Source: Thalassospira lucentensis (GTDB lineage: Bacteria > Pseudomonadota > Alphaproteobacteria > Rhodospirillales > Thalassospiraceae). Taken from it: a stretch of 64,000 nucleotides of DNA. The notes under the pieces were generated by a model. That model worked only from the letters and a program-made list of their open reading frames with translations. It was not told the DNA's origin and searched no databases. Location of the stretch: NCBI RefSeq assembly GCF_011806425.1, contig NZ_JAATOV010000001.1, positions 186,001-250,000 on the forward strand, in the 5' to 3' direction. This document shows, in pieces, positions 34,999-43,140 of this stretch; position 1 is the stretch's first letter; every line of letters begins with the position of its first letter. The position numbers were made by a program, and so were the translations under genes.

Positions 34999-35904
34999 GT
35001 GAGCCGTCGCATTCCAAGCTTAAAAGCCCTTAGCTGTTTTGAACAAACCGCCCGTTTTGGCAGCGCATCGCGCGCCGCCGAGGAACTGTACCTGACGCAA
35101 AGTGCCATCAGCCGCCAGATACAGGGACTTGAAGATTGGCTGGGCTGCAAATTGTTTACCCGCGAAAAGCAGCGACTTGTTCTTACCCCTGAGGGGGAAA
35201 ATTACCTGCAATCGATCCGCCCTGCCCTTGATCATCTTGAAAGTGCGACACTGACGTTACTTTCGGGGGGATCTGAAAGTGGTGTCTTGACCGTGGCCGC
35301 ACCGCCGACATTTGGATCGCGCTGTCTTATTCCGTTACTGCCGGCGTTTCGCGCAGAGTTCCCCGACATCGTGATCAATTTCATTTCGCGCATCGGCACA
35401 CCGGACTTTGATCGCGAGCAAATCGATATTGCGGTTCTGTTTGGCGATGGTCAGTGGTCTGGATTGGATGCGCATCTTTTACATGGCGAAGAAATGGTGC
35501 CGATCTGTAGCCCGCAACTGATCAGCAAACTCGACCATACCCCAACAGCAGACGATTTACGCCATTTCCCGCTGCTTCATATCGTCACCCGCCCACGGGG
35601 CTGGGCCGATTGGCTTGCGGCCAGTGAGTTTACCGATATTGATGGCGAAAATGGCCCGAAATTCGAGCATTTCACCATGGCCATTCAGGCCGCCGCCGCC
35701 GGATTGGGCGTTGCCCTGTTACCGACATTCGCCATCGAGGATGAATTAAAAACCGGCCGGATCATCGCGCCGTTCGGTCCGCCAAAGGCAAGCCCGTTTC
35801 ACTATTACGCGACGAGCCCGGTCAGCCGGGCACGTCTTCCGAAAATCCGGGCGTTTTTGGGGTGGCTTGATCAACTTGATGTCGCTCGCCAACTGATTAC
35901 GTAA
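34999..35904 (+). CDS. LysR-family regulator, probably of gcdH
   Basis: A 301-residue LysR-type regulator starting at a GTG (34999-35001) preceded by AGGA. The N-terminal winged helix-turn-helix reads IPSLKALSCFEQTARFGSAS then LYLTQSAISRQIQGLEDWLG, and the effector domain starts near residue 90 (GVLTVAAPPTFGSRCLIPLL). This is the GcvA subtype, which in many proteobacteria (GcdR) sits next to gcdH and activates it with glutarate or glutaryl-CoA. The divergent position over a 200-base promoter region with an inverted repeat supports that role. Confidence 0.9.
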   Translation: MSRRIPSLKALSCFEQTARFGSASRAAEELYLTQSAISRQIQGLEDWLGCKLFTREKQRLVLTPEGENYLQSIRPALDHLESATLTLLSGGSESGVLTVAAPPTFGSRCLIPLLPAFRAEFPDIVINFISRIGTPDFDREQIDIAVLFGDGQWSGLDAHLLHGEEMVPICSPQLISKLDHTPTADDLRHFPLLHIVTRPRGWADWLAASEFTDIDGENGPKFEHFTMAIQAAAAGLGVALLPTFAIEDELKTGRIIAPFGPPKASPFHYYATSPVSRARLPKIRAFLGWLDQLDVARQLIT

Positions 35905-35930
35905 AAAGCAGAACGGTAAACGCCCGCCTC

Positions 35931-37379
35931 TTAGACGGCATTCTTGCCTTCAAGCGCGCGCAAGGCCGACATGCCACGACGACGTAAAACGTCGGCATCC
36001 TCGGGACCATCGATAATTTCAAGCAAGCGGACTGTTGCCATCAAATTGCGCTGGGCCACGGGGGCTTCTTCGGGGGTCAGGCGGCTCATGCCATCCACAC
36101 CGGCACGCCCGATCTGGTTTAGCTTTTTACGCAGTTCGACCACCGCCTTGGCAGCCGAGCTTTGCGCGGCAAGAACGTCGGAAATGCGCGCGGTTTCGGC
36201 AATGGCTTCGGCGGATTTTTCAGCTGCCAGAACCTTTTCGTCATCAAATTCCTGGGCAAAGATGGGGCGTGACAAGCCCTTGGAGCTTGACCCCGGTCCT
36301 CGCGTGGCTTCAAGTTTTGGCAGCGCATCAATCACACGTTCTGGCGTCGCGCCAAACATGGTGTTGGCCAGTGCCTTTGACACGCGACGGCGGGTTTCAA
36401 GCAGCTTTTCACCCCAACGGCCATCCTTGCGGATGTTGAACTCACGGGTAATGCGCGTGAACTCGGATGCATACCACCGTGCCAGCGACAGGATGTGGGC
36501 TTCGTCCTTGCCGGTTCCGACACCTTGTTCGATTTCGGTCACCGTTTCGGCCAGCAGATCAATGATCAGATCACCGGTTTCGGCAAGGTTGGTTTTGCCA
36601 ATGGTGCGGTCATCGGCCTTGTTTGACAAAACCCGGATCAACTTGAACAGTTCACTTGGCCGCAATAGACGCGCCAGCACCGCAAGCAGGAACATCGGTT
36701 CCAACCCCGGCTTGGCTTCGGAAATTTCAAGGAAACGGTCACGCAACCATGACACATCATTGGGATCAAGCACACGTATCGGGGCCGATGGGAAACGCTC
36801 TTTCACCAGTGCGATTTCCTCGCCGACCTGTAAAATGCGGCTGATATCGACCAGCGCCTTAAGGTGAACACGCGATCCAAGGCGGGTTGCCAGCGCGCGT
36901 TCCTGCTTTACACCGGAATGCGATGCCGCGACTTCTTCTTCGATGTACCGCGCACCCAATTTCCAAAGCGTTCTTTCGGCAATCGCAAGCTTTTCGCTAT
37001 CCCGTTTGGCAGCGGCGGCTTCGATATCCTTTGTGGCCTTTTCGAAGTCTGGCCCGGCACCGGTGCTGACAAAATTCCAGATCGGCATCAAGGACAAGCG
37101 GCTGATGCGAATGCTTTTGTCACTTGGCTCGGCCGAGGTCAGCAGATCTTCGAACGGATCGCAAAACTGACGCATTGGGGTCGGATAGCGTTCAGGCTTA
37201 AGCGATGCCAAACGCGGACGCAGAATTTGCAAGATCGTCTCGTGCGGGAGGGGTAGCTTGGGATCGACACGGTCGCTTTCGATCGCGCGGGTAAATCGGG
37301 CGATTTCAGAACTGCTTAGGGATTCAAACAGCTGACCAAGCTGCGATACACCAAGATTGCCGGCCTCTTCGATCTTCAT
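35931..37379 (-). CDS. Hypothetical protein A of a two-gene operon
   Basis: A 482-residue soluble protein, almost all alpha-helical, with no signal peptide, membrane helix or motif that I recognise. It opens MKIEEAGNLGVSQLGQLFES, where SSSEIARFTRAIE recalls short helical repeats. The middle has LARWYASEFTRITREFNIRK and the end a coil (VVELRKKLNQIGRAGVDGMS). Its first ATG overlaps the stop of the upstream gene by 4 bases, so it is translationally coupled to it. Codon use looks native. The gene end lies 26 bases from the convergent LysR gene. I cannot assign a function. Confidence 0.8.
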   Translation of the reverse strand: MKIEEAGNLGVSQLGQLFESLSSSEIARFTRAIESDRVDPKLPLPHETILQILRPRLASLKPERYPTPMRQFCDPFEDLLTSAEPSDKSIRISRLSLMPIWNFVSTGAGPDFEKATKDIEAAAAKRDSEKLAIAERTLWKLGARYIEEEVAASHSGVKQERALATRLGSRVHLKALVDISRILQVGEEIALVKERFPSAPIRVLDPNDVSWLRDRFLEISEAKPGLEPMFLLAVLARLLRPSELFKLIRVLSNKADDRTIGKTNLAETGDLIIDLLAETVTEIEQGVGTGKDEAHILSLARWYASEFTRITREFNIRKDGRWGEKLLETRRRVSKALANTMFGATPERVIDALPKLEATRGPGSSSKGLSRPIFAQEFDDEKVLAAEKSAEAIAETARISDVLAAQSSAAKAVVELRKKLNQIGRAGVDGMSRLTPEEAPVAQRNLMATVRLLEIIDGPEDADVLRRRGMSALRALEGKNAV

Positions 37380-38542
37380 GCGGATTGTCTCCGGAAACGT
37401 TCGAGACGATCGACCATATCCGCATCAATTTCACCACTGCCCAATTTCCGCAATTCACCTGCCCACAACATTTGATTGACGCGCACATCCACCCAGAACG
37501 CCTGTTCCTTTTCCCAGATTTCATCAATCGGAAGGACCGGTGTGAAGCTTGCAATTTCCTCGATCAGTTCGCGCTGGCGCACACGATCATTCACCGGACG
37601 CCGGTCCCAAACATCAATCAGCTCCTGCCAGCCATCAAGCAACCACCAAAGATGATCAATCATCTTGGCGATCTCTTTCTTGGCGCGCTCCCAATCGGTC
37701 AGGACCTTGCCGAGCTCATTGTTCCAGGCATCAACCTGTTTCACCTGCTTCATGGCGTGATCATAGGTTGCCTTGGTCGCACTGCTGATGCGCCCGGCCA
37801 TGAACCTGAAATCAGATTGCTCGGAACTGGACCATTCGTCGATATCGGCGGCAAATTTCTGAAGCCCGGCGGCCAGTCTTCTAAGCGGGCCGTGACATCC
37901 CTCAAGCGCAAGACCGACCGGGGCCGACATCTTGCTCCATTCGCCAAGACTGTCGATGATGGTTTCGATGGCGACGTTATGCTCAGACGAAAATCGATTT
38001 AAGGCCTTACGCGCGCGGACTTGACCATCCATGGTCAACAATTCTTCGCGCTTCATATCCTGAACCGCCGCACCACCAAGTTGCAGCAACGCCTGATGCA
38101 TCACAGCAAGTTGACCAAGTTCACGCGATGACTTTTCGTCCTTGTCACGTGCCGCACTGATGCGCGCAAGTTCAATCCCGCCCACACCGGTCACCGCAAC
38201 CGCGCGTGCCTGTTCAAGAACCGTATCGGGTCGCACGTTTTCAAGGACCAACAACCGGTCAAACAACATGCGATCATGCACCGACAGATCAAAAACATCG
38301 CGCAGCGTATCTAGCGGCAACTCATAGGTACCAAGCCCGCCCGCCAGTCCCGGAAGATTGACCATCGCACGTCCGTTCTTGCCCACCGCGACCCGCGCAT
38401 AGCGCAGGCTTTTGCTGGTGAATGGGGTCCGCGCACCCCGGGTCAGGAAGGTTTCAGGCAGACACGACAATGGGTCGTCTGATGCGGTTGGCGCATCAGG
38501 CGTTTTGTGGCTTACGGACTGGACAATCTTTTGTTTGTTCAT
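37376..38542 (-). CDS. Hypothetical protein B of a two-gene operon
   Basis: A 388-residue soluble protein with no family I recognise. The start at 38540-38542 (MNKQKIVQSV) is the best of several candidates but has a weak ribosome site. Residues 1-40 are polar and Ser/Thr/Pro-rich, then FTSKSLRYARVAVGKNGRAM and a long helical region follow. A Trp-rich stretch (IDHLWWLLDGWQELIDVWDR) near residues 305-325 and IDEIWEKEQAFWVDVRVNQM near the end stand out. It overlaps protein A by 4 bases. Roughly 240 bases upstream hold no gene and must carry the promoter. Confidence 0.75.
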   Translation of the reverse strand: MNKQKIVQSVSHKTPDAPTASDDPLSCLPETFLTRGARTPFTSKSLRYARVAVGKNGRAMVNLPGLAGGLGTYELPLDTLRDVFDLSVHDRMLFDRLLVLENVRPDTVLEQARAVAVTGVGGIELARISAARDKDEKSSRELGQLAVMHQALLQLGGAAVQDMKREELLTMDGQVRARKALNRFSSEHNVAIETIIDSLGEWSKMSAPVGLALEGCHGPLRRLAAGLQKFAADIDEWSSSEQSDFRFMAGRISSATKATYDHAMKQVKQVDAWNNELGKVLTDWERAKKEIAKMIDHLWWLLDGWQELIDVWDRRPVNDRVRQRELIEEIASFTPVLPIDEIWEKEQAFWVDVRVNQMLWAGELRKLGSGEIDADMVDRLERFRRQSA

Positions 38543-38785
38543 TGTCGGCTTGGTCAACCTGTTCCGGTAACAACAATCCATAGGCCGGTTGCACAATCAT
38601 ATGATGCGCAACGACCAACGAACGGAACCTTTAACATTTGGGCATTTCGGACAGCTAATAAAAGTGTCCATATCAAATCACAAGTTACCCTGACAAGCTG
38701 ACAAAATCATTAACGCAATTGGCCACATTGGCGTTCCATGACGTTGCGTTAAAATCGGCGGCGCCCCGTAAGCTCGATCAAGCGT

Positions 38786-39925
38786 TTATAAAGTTTCCTC
38801 TGCTTTTTCCCACGTTTTCACATAGGCCTTCCATTCGGCCCCCGCCGGGATTGTTTCATCGACATTCAAAAACGACATGCTGTCGATCATCACGGCAACT
38901 TCCTCGGTCTCAATCGGGACCTCGATCATCTTTTCCTGGTAAGAACATGGGTGTGGTCCATGCGGGAAACCACTGGGGTGGAAGGTTGCCATGCCTGCTT
39001 TTATCTCGCCCCGGCTAAAGAACTCGCCGCGATGATAAAAAACGAACTCGTCGACATCCTCGTTTGAATGATAAAATGGCACGCGCAGCATCCCGGATTT
39101 ACCTTCGCCGACCTTTGGCACGAACGTGCTGACCGACATGCTTTTGGCGACAAAGGTGCAATGGGCAGCGGGTGGCACATTTTGGCCGGATGCACTGCGC
39201 TGGGCCAAATCGCGCCAGTTTAGTTTGACAACACACAGGTCCCCTTCCCACCCCGCGGCATCAAGCGGGTTATATGGATAAGTCAGGGTGGAGATTGCGC
39301 CACGGCGTTTGATGTGGATTTCCCAAAAGGCGTCATCTTGCTGCGCGCGAAAAGCGTCATCAATCTGGGGCAAGGTAAAGCGCATTGGGTCGACCGAAAC
39401 GCCACCGGGCACAGTATTAGGATCGGGTAGGCCAAAAGCATCGCCAGTGGCCTCGATCATCATGAATTCACATGTGCCGTGTGGCTCAATCCGCCAAGAG
39501 GTCCCGCGCGGTAAAAGAATATAATCGCCATCACGGAATGGCAGGTGGCCGTAATCACAAAACAGCGCACCTTCCCCTTCGTGAACGAATAAAAGCATAT
39601 CGCCGTCCGCATTGCGCGCCAGTGCATGCATTTTGGTTTCGGTTTTCCAATACCGAAGTTCCATCTCGTCATTGAACAAAACACGACGCGCTTGTAATGG
39701 GCATGCTGGCCCGGCGGAAAGCTTACCGAGGGTGAAGGCGCGTGGGCGCAACGGTCCTTCAAAAGTTACCCACCCGGCTGGCGGATGACGGTGATAAATT
39801 TGCGCCGACGGACCACGAAACCCTGATCGGCCGACTTCGCGTTGATAAAGTTTTTGTCCTGAACTGCCGTCCTTTGCCGGAATGCAGTTCCCTTCGCTAT
39901 TTGGAAGTCTAATCCAGTTCTTCAC
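38786..39925 (-). CDS. Homogentisate 1,2-dioxygenase-like protein
   Basis: A 379-residue bicupin related to homogentisate dioxygenase, which opens the ring of homogentisate in tyrosine breakdown. Starts at a GTG (39923-39925) with GGGAGGG upstream. Iron ligands can be placed in FYHSNEDVDEFVFYHRGEFF (His and Glu) and GFPHGPHPCS (His). It is shorter than typical HmgA (about 430-440) and no maleylacetoacetate isomerase or fumarylacetoacetase gene is nearby, so a related substrate is possible. Monocistronic; the downstream gap is unremarkable. Confidence 0.78.
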   Translation of the reverse strand: MKNWIRLPNSEGNCIPAKDGSSGQKLYQREVGRSGFRGPSAQIYHRHPPAGWVTFEGPLRPRAFTLGKLSAGPACPLQARRVLFNDEMELRYWKTETKMHALARNADGDMLLFVHEGEGALFCDYGHLPFRDGDYILLPRGTSWRIEPHGTCEFMMIEATGDAFGLPDPNTVPGGVSVDPMRFTLPQIDDAFRAQQDDAFWEIHIKRRGAISTLTYPYNPLDAAGWEGDLCVVKLNWRDLAQRSASGQNVPPAAHCTFVAKSMSVSTFVPKVGEGKSGMLRVPFYHSNEDVDEFVFYHRGEFFSRGEIKAGMATFHPSGFPHGPHPCSYQEKMIEVPIETEEVAVMIDSMSFLNVDETIPAGAEWKAYVKTWEKAEETL

Positions 39926-40173
39926 GATACCCTCCCGATGTGTAAAAGGCGGCAGCCGTGTTCTGGTTTTTTATGAGGCCCGCCTCAGTATTGATATGTG
40001 AAGAATAGCGCTTCTTTTCAAGCCGAGTAAAGATTTGGATTTACACACTTATAAGCTGCATTCATGCCGCTTCCACGCCAAAAACAGACCACAAACATGC
40101 GAAGCCCGCGCCACCTTAAACTTAAAGGGCACGTCGATATCACGAAGCTGCATCAATGGTGGGAAGAAGAAAT

Positions 40174-40250
40174 TGGCGCGCCCGACAGGATTCGAACCTG
40201 TGGCCCCCAGATTAGGAATCTGGTGCTCTATCCTGCTGAGCTACGGGCGC
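40174..40250 (-). tRNA. tRNA-Arg (anticodon CCT)
   Basis: Read on the minus strand the gene folds into a full cloverleaf: acceptor arm GCGCCCG with CGGGCGC, D arm TAGCTCAGCAGG, an anticodon stem CCAGA/TCTGG with loop TTCCTAA, and the T arm with GGTTCGAATCC. The anticodon CCT reads the rare AGG codon. The 3' CCA is encoded (40174-40176), the discriminator is G. 77 bases including CCA. Confidence 0.97.
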
Positions 40251-40406
40251 GCTGCACAAAGGCACCTTCACTTAGCAGTAATTCAAACTGCGATCAATCC
40301 GCGGATTTTCGAAGTGGCCTGCCTGCAACGGCCCCGGCATTTTGAAATTGCGCCTTCGCGCGATGATGCCAAACAGTGATCGCGCGCAAAGATCATAAAG
40401 CACAAA

Positions 40407-40453
40407 ATAAAAAAGCCGATCTGCCCTTCGCTTTGTGCGCGGGCAAATCGGCT
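40407..40453 (-). terminator. Intrinsic terminator of pagL
   Basis: AGCCGAT (40414-40420) and ATCGGCT (40447-40453) plus an inner GCCC/GGGC pairing form a stem with one small internal loop, followed on the minus strand by a run of T. It lies directly after the pagL stop. Confidence 0.85.
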
Positions 40454-40480
40454 AAATGCCGTTTTGAGTGCTAAGAGCGA

Positions 40481-41005
40481 TTACTCAAAAATACGGTCGA
40501 TCGGGAACGAATAGGTCAGCGACAGAATTTCGGTACCCGGGTTTTCGTCGCCGATGCTCGCGTTAGAGATGTGCGAGATGCCAAGGCTCAGACGCTCGTG
40601 GCTGTCAAAGCGGTAACCAAGTTCAAGGCCCGAACGGAACTCGATCCAGTGACCCAGGTCTTCGCCGTTGCCCTGATGGTATGCGCCGACAGAGGTATAG
40701 ACACTTGAAACGAAGCGTTCGCCCCAAAGCACATCAACAGCCAGACCACCATAACCGTGAACGGCACCTTCGGACGTTACCATCACGCCGCCAATCGGGC
40801 GGGCAACATCGAACATCGCGTGCTGTGCACGGTAGTTAACGCGAAACTCAGCTGCTTCTTCATCCTGAGTGATGTCGACCATACCGGTCGAAAACTCAAG
40901 AAGCCCCGAATCGTTATTGTTGCCCAAAATCTGCTGCGCGTGCGCAGTGCTAAACAGTCCAAAGAATACGCAAACTGCAAGCAGTTTCCCAAAGCCGAGC
41001 TTCAT
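40481..41005 (-). CDS. pagL: PagL-family lipid A 3-O-deacylase
   Basis: An outer-membrane beta-barrel hydrolase that removes the 3-O acyl chain of lipid A. The 174-residue precursor has the signal MKLGFGKLLAVCVFFGLFST ending AHA. Catalytic residues are visible with the spacing known for PagL: His145 and Ser147 in LGISHISNAS and Glu159 in PGTEILSLTY (the pattern H-x-S and a Glu 14 residues after the His). The C-terminus ends in an aromatic residue region (SFPIDRIFE). It is monocistronic with its own terminator. Family assignment is firm; activity is inferred. Confidence 0.9.
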   Translation of the reverse strand: MKLGFGKLLAVCVFFGLFSTAHAQQILGNNNDSGLLEFSTGMVDITQDEEAAEFRVNYRAQHAMFDVARPIGGVMVTSEGAVHGYGGLAVDVLWGERFVSSVYTSVGAYHQGNGEDLGHWIEFRSGLELGYRFDSHERLSLGISHISNASIGDENPGTEILSLTYSFPIDRIFE

Positions 41006-41087
41006 TAATCAAGTCCCCACTAGATCAATAGGTAATATATACTGCCCATTCATTTACCAGACACGATTGTATATTGGAACGAAAATC

Positions 41088-42071
41088 CTACCGTCCGGTA
41101 AACTGCGTTCCATCAAACATGTCAGTTGCGCGAACAAGCTCGCGCACAATTCCCGGTTCGCTTGCCGCATGACCGGCATCATCGACCACAACCATCTCGG
41201 CCCCCGGCCATGCCGCATGCAATGCAAATGCCGATTTTGGTGGACATACAACGTCATAGCGCCCCTGAACAATGCGTACAGGCAGATGTGCAATACGGTC
41301 GATATTACGCAGTAATTGATCGGGTTCAAAAAAGCCGCGATGAACAAAATAATGATGTTCAAGCTTTGCCAAGGCCAGTGCGATGTGATCGCTTTCGAAA
41401 TCCTCAACCAACCCGTCATCGGGCAATAATGTGCAGCAGGTTGCCTCAAATGCCGACCAAACGCGCGCCGCCGAGACAGCGGCTTCTTCACCCTCTTTGC
41501 CAGCGAAAATATCGGCATAGCGATTAAGCATTTCTTGCCAGCCGGGATTTGTATCAAATCCGGCGGCTTGGATAAATTTGCGCTCGGCCTCGGGGAAGAA
41601 ACGCCCCATGCCGTCCATGAACCAGGCAATTTCGCTGTCGCGGCACAAGAAGATCCCGCGCAGGACAAAGCCAAGAACCTGTTGCGGATGGGCCTGCCCA
41701 TAGGCCAGCGCCAAGGTCGATCCCCACGATCCGCCAAACACCAGCCAACGGTCGATGCCACGGTCTTTGCGAAGGGCTTCGATATCGCCAATCAAATGAT
41801 CGGTTGTGTTGTTTTCAAGACTGCCGAACGGCTTGGATTTTCCCGCACCACGCTGATCGTGCAAAATCACCCGATACTTTTGCGGATCAAAGAACCGGCG
41901 GCTGTTGGCCGAAATCCCACCCCCAGGTCCGCCATGAAGGAAGACCACCGGAATGCCGTCTGGATTGCCGACCTCTTCCCAGTAAATTTCATGGCCATCT
42001 TCACGGGTAAGCCAGCCAGTTTGGCTAGGCGTGACATTGGGATAAAGCACGTAGGAACCTCGTTTAAACAT
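41088..42071 (-). CDS. pip: Proline iminopeptidase
   Basis: An alpha/beta hydrolase (S33) that removes N-terminal proline from peptides. The 327-residue protein shows the HGGPGGG oxyanion motif, DQRGAGKSKP, the nucleophile elbow FGGSWGSTLAL, and the acid/histidine region ending RYDVVCPPKS and DDAGHAASEPG. Length and order match bacterial Pip. Likely cytosolic. It is followed on the same strand by a gap before pagL; upstream is a secreted nuclease-fold gene. Confidence 0.95.
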   Translation of the reverse strand: MFKRGSYVLYPNVTPSQTGWLTREDGHEIYWEEVGNPDGIPVVFLHGGPGGGISANSRRFFDPQKYRVILHDQRGAGKSKPFGSLENNTTDHLIGDIEALRKDRGIDRWLVFGGSWGSTLALAYGQAHPQQVLGFVLRGIFLCRDSEIAWFMDGMGRFFPEAERKFIQAAGFDTNPGWQEMLNRYADIFAGKEGEEAAVSAARVWSAFEATCCTLLPDDGLVEDFESDHIALALAKLEHHYFVHRGFFEPDQLLRNIDRIAHLPVRIVQGRYDVVCPPKSAFALHAAWPGAEMVVVDDAGHAASEPGIVRELVRATDMFDGTQFTGR

Positions 42072-42126
42072 TTTTGCATATCTGTGCGATTAGCTGTCTC
42101 ACAATTACAGCAACCAGAACAAGCGA

Positions 42127-42993
42127 CTATTGTGTTTCAAGACAAAGCCAATCGATGTTTTGAAGCGCGATATACGGTCCGCCACGGTTTTCGACCACAC
42201 CGCGTACACGCACTTTGCGGCCAATCCATGCATCAAAACCACCATCAGGGTTGGTCAGAACGTCGCGAAGCTCGGCACCAATGGCGATGGTAAAATCCCG
42301 ACGCCACTCTTGCCCGAAATTCAGGTAACTCCGCCATTCCTGATTTTCGACACTGACCACAACGCCATCGACGACAACAAAGCGCCCAATCGCATTGGTA
42401 ACGTCAGCATGGCCCGACTTTGCTACACCGGATGCATTGGAAGTAATTGCAACGGTATAAAAGGCCGTGTCGCTGCCATGATCTCCCCACATGCCTGCAC
42501 CGCTGGAAATCGCATTATCCTCTGCCGTGATCAGCCGACTGAGATCACCAGGTGTTTCGGGCATCAGCAGCGCCAGCCCCTTTGACAAAAGCGCTTCTTG
42601 CCATGTTATCGGCGATGTCTTTGCTTGGTCGCGGATCAGGACGGGGATGCGGCCCAAGTAGTCTGGCTTGGGCCCGAGTGCGGTGATCTCAACGGGCGAC
42701 TGACTGGCGCGTTTCATCCAGTCCAAAGCATCCGCTTCAACCTTTGGGACAAAGGCGATATCTGATAGTCGAAGGGGATGGTCGGCAAAATCAGGCGCAA
42801 TCAGCCGGTCAACCGCATCGGGCGACTGCAATTGATGGCGCGCCCACGACAGGGGCGCATCATCGACCGGCGCCGCATCTTCAGAGCCGACATTAACACT
42901 TGCACCACATTGCCATTGCATGGCTTGGGCATCGCAAATGGACAAGGCAAAGAAGACCAAAGGCACGGCCAAAGTGAGCGGCCACACGCGCAT
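42127..42993 (-). CDS. Secreted protein with SNase-like fold
   Basis: A 288-residue exported protein. The start MRVWPLTLAVPLVFFALSIC gives a signal peptide ending DAQA; an earlier ATG would put a charged segment in front. Residues 60-160 resemble a staphylococcal-nuclease/thermonuclease domain (LRLSDIAFVPKVEADALDWM, DYLGRIPVLIRD, WQEALLSKGLALLMPETP), but the Arg/Glu catalytic set is not clear. A C-terminal beta-rich segment (FVVVDGVVVSVENQEWRSYL, GRKVRVRGVVENRGGPYIAL) recalls an OB-fold. Function unknown; probably nucleic-acid binding in the periplasm. Confidence 0.6.
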   Translation of the reverse strand: MRVWPLTLAVPLVFFALSICDAQAMQWQCGASVNVGSEDAAPVDDAPLSWARHQLQSPDAVDRLIAPDFADHPLRLSDIAFVPKVEADALDWMKRASQSPVEITALGPKPDYLGRIPVLIRDQAKTSPITWQEALLSKGLALLMPETPGDLSRLITAEDNAISSGAGMWGDHGSDTAFYTVAITSNASGVAKSGHADVTNAIGRFVVVDGVVVSVENQEWRSYLNFGQEWRRDFTIAIGAELRDVLTNPDGGFDAWIGRKVRVRGVVENRGGPYIALQNIDWLCLETQ

Positions 42994-43140
42994 GGCCGCA
43001 AAATTTCCCAATTTCGCAGTATATGATCTGAACAGCGAAGAGGTTGATCGGTTCTGCAACACGCGGTACCAATTCTTATAGAATTCTTTGTGGCATCTGT
43101 TTCAAACTTACGCGCCATCGCGACAAGAGGAAAGACATCA

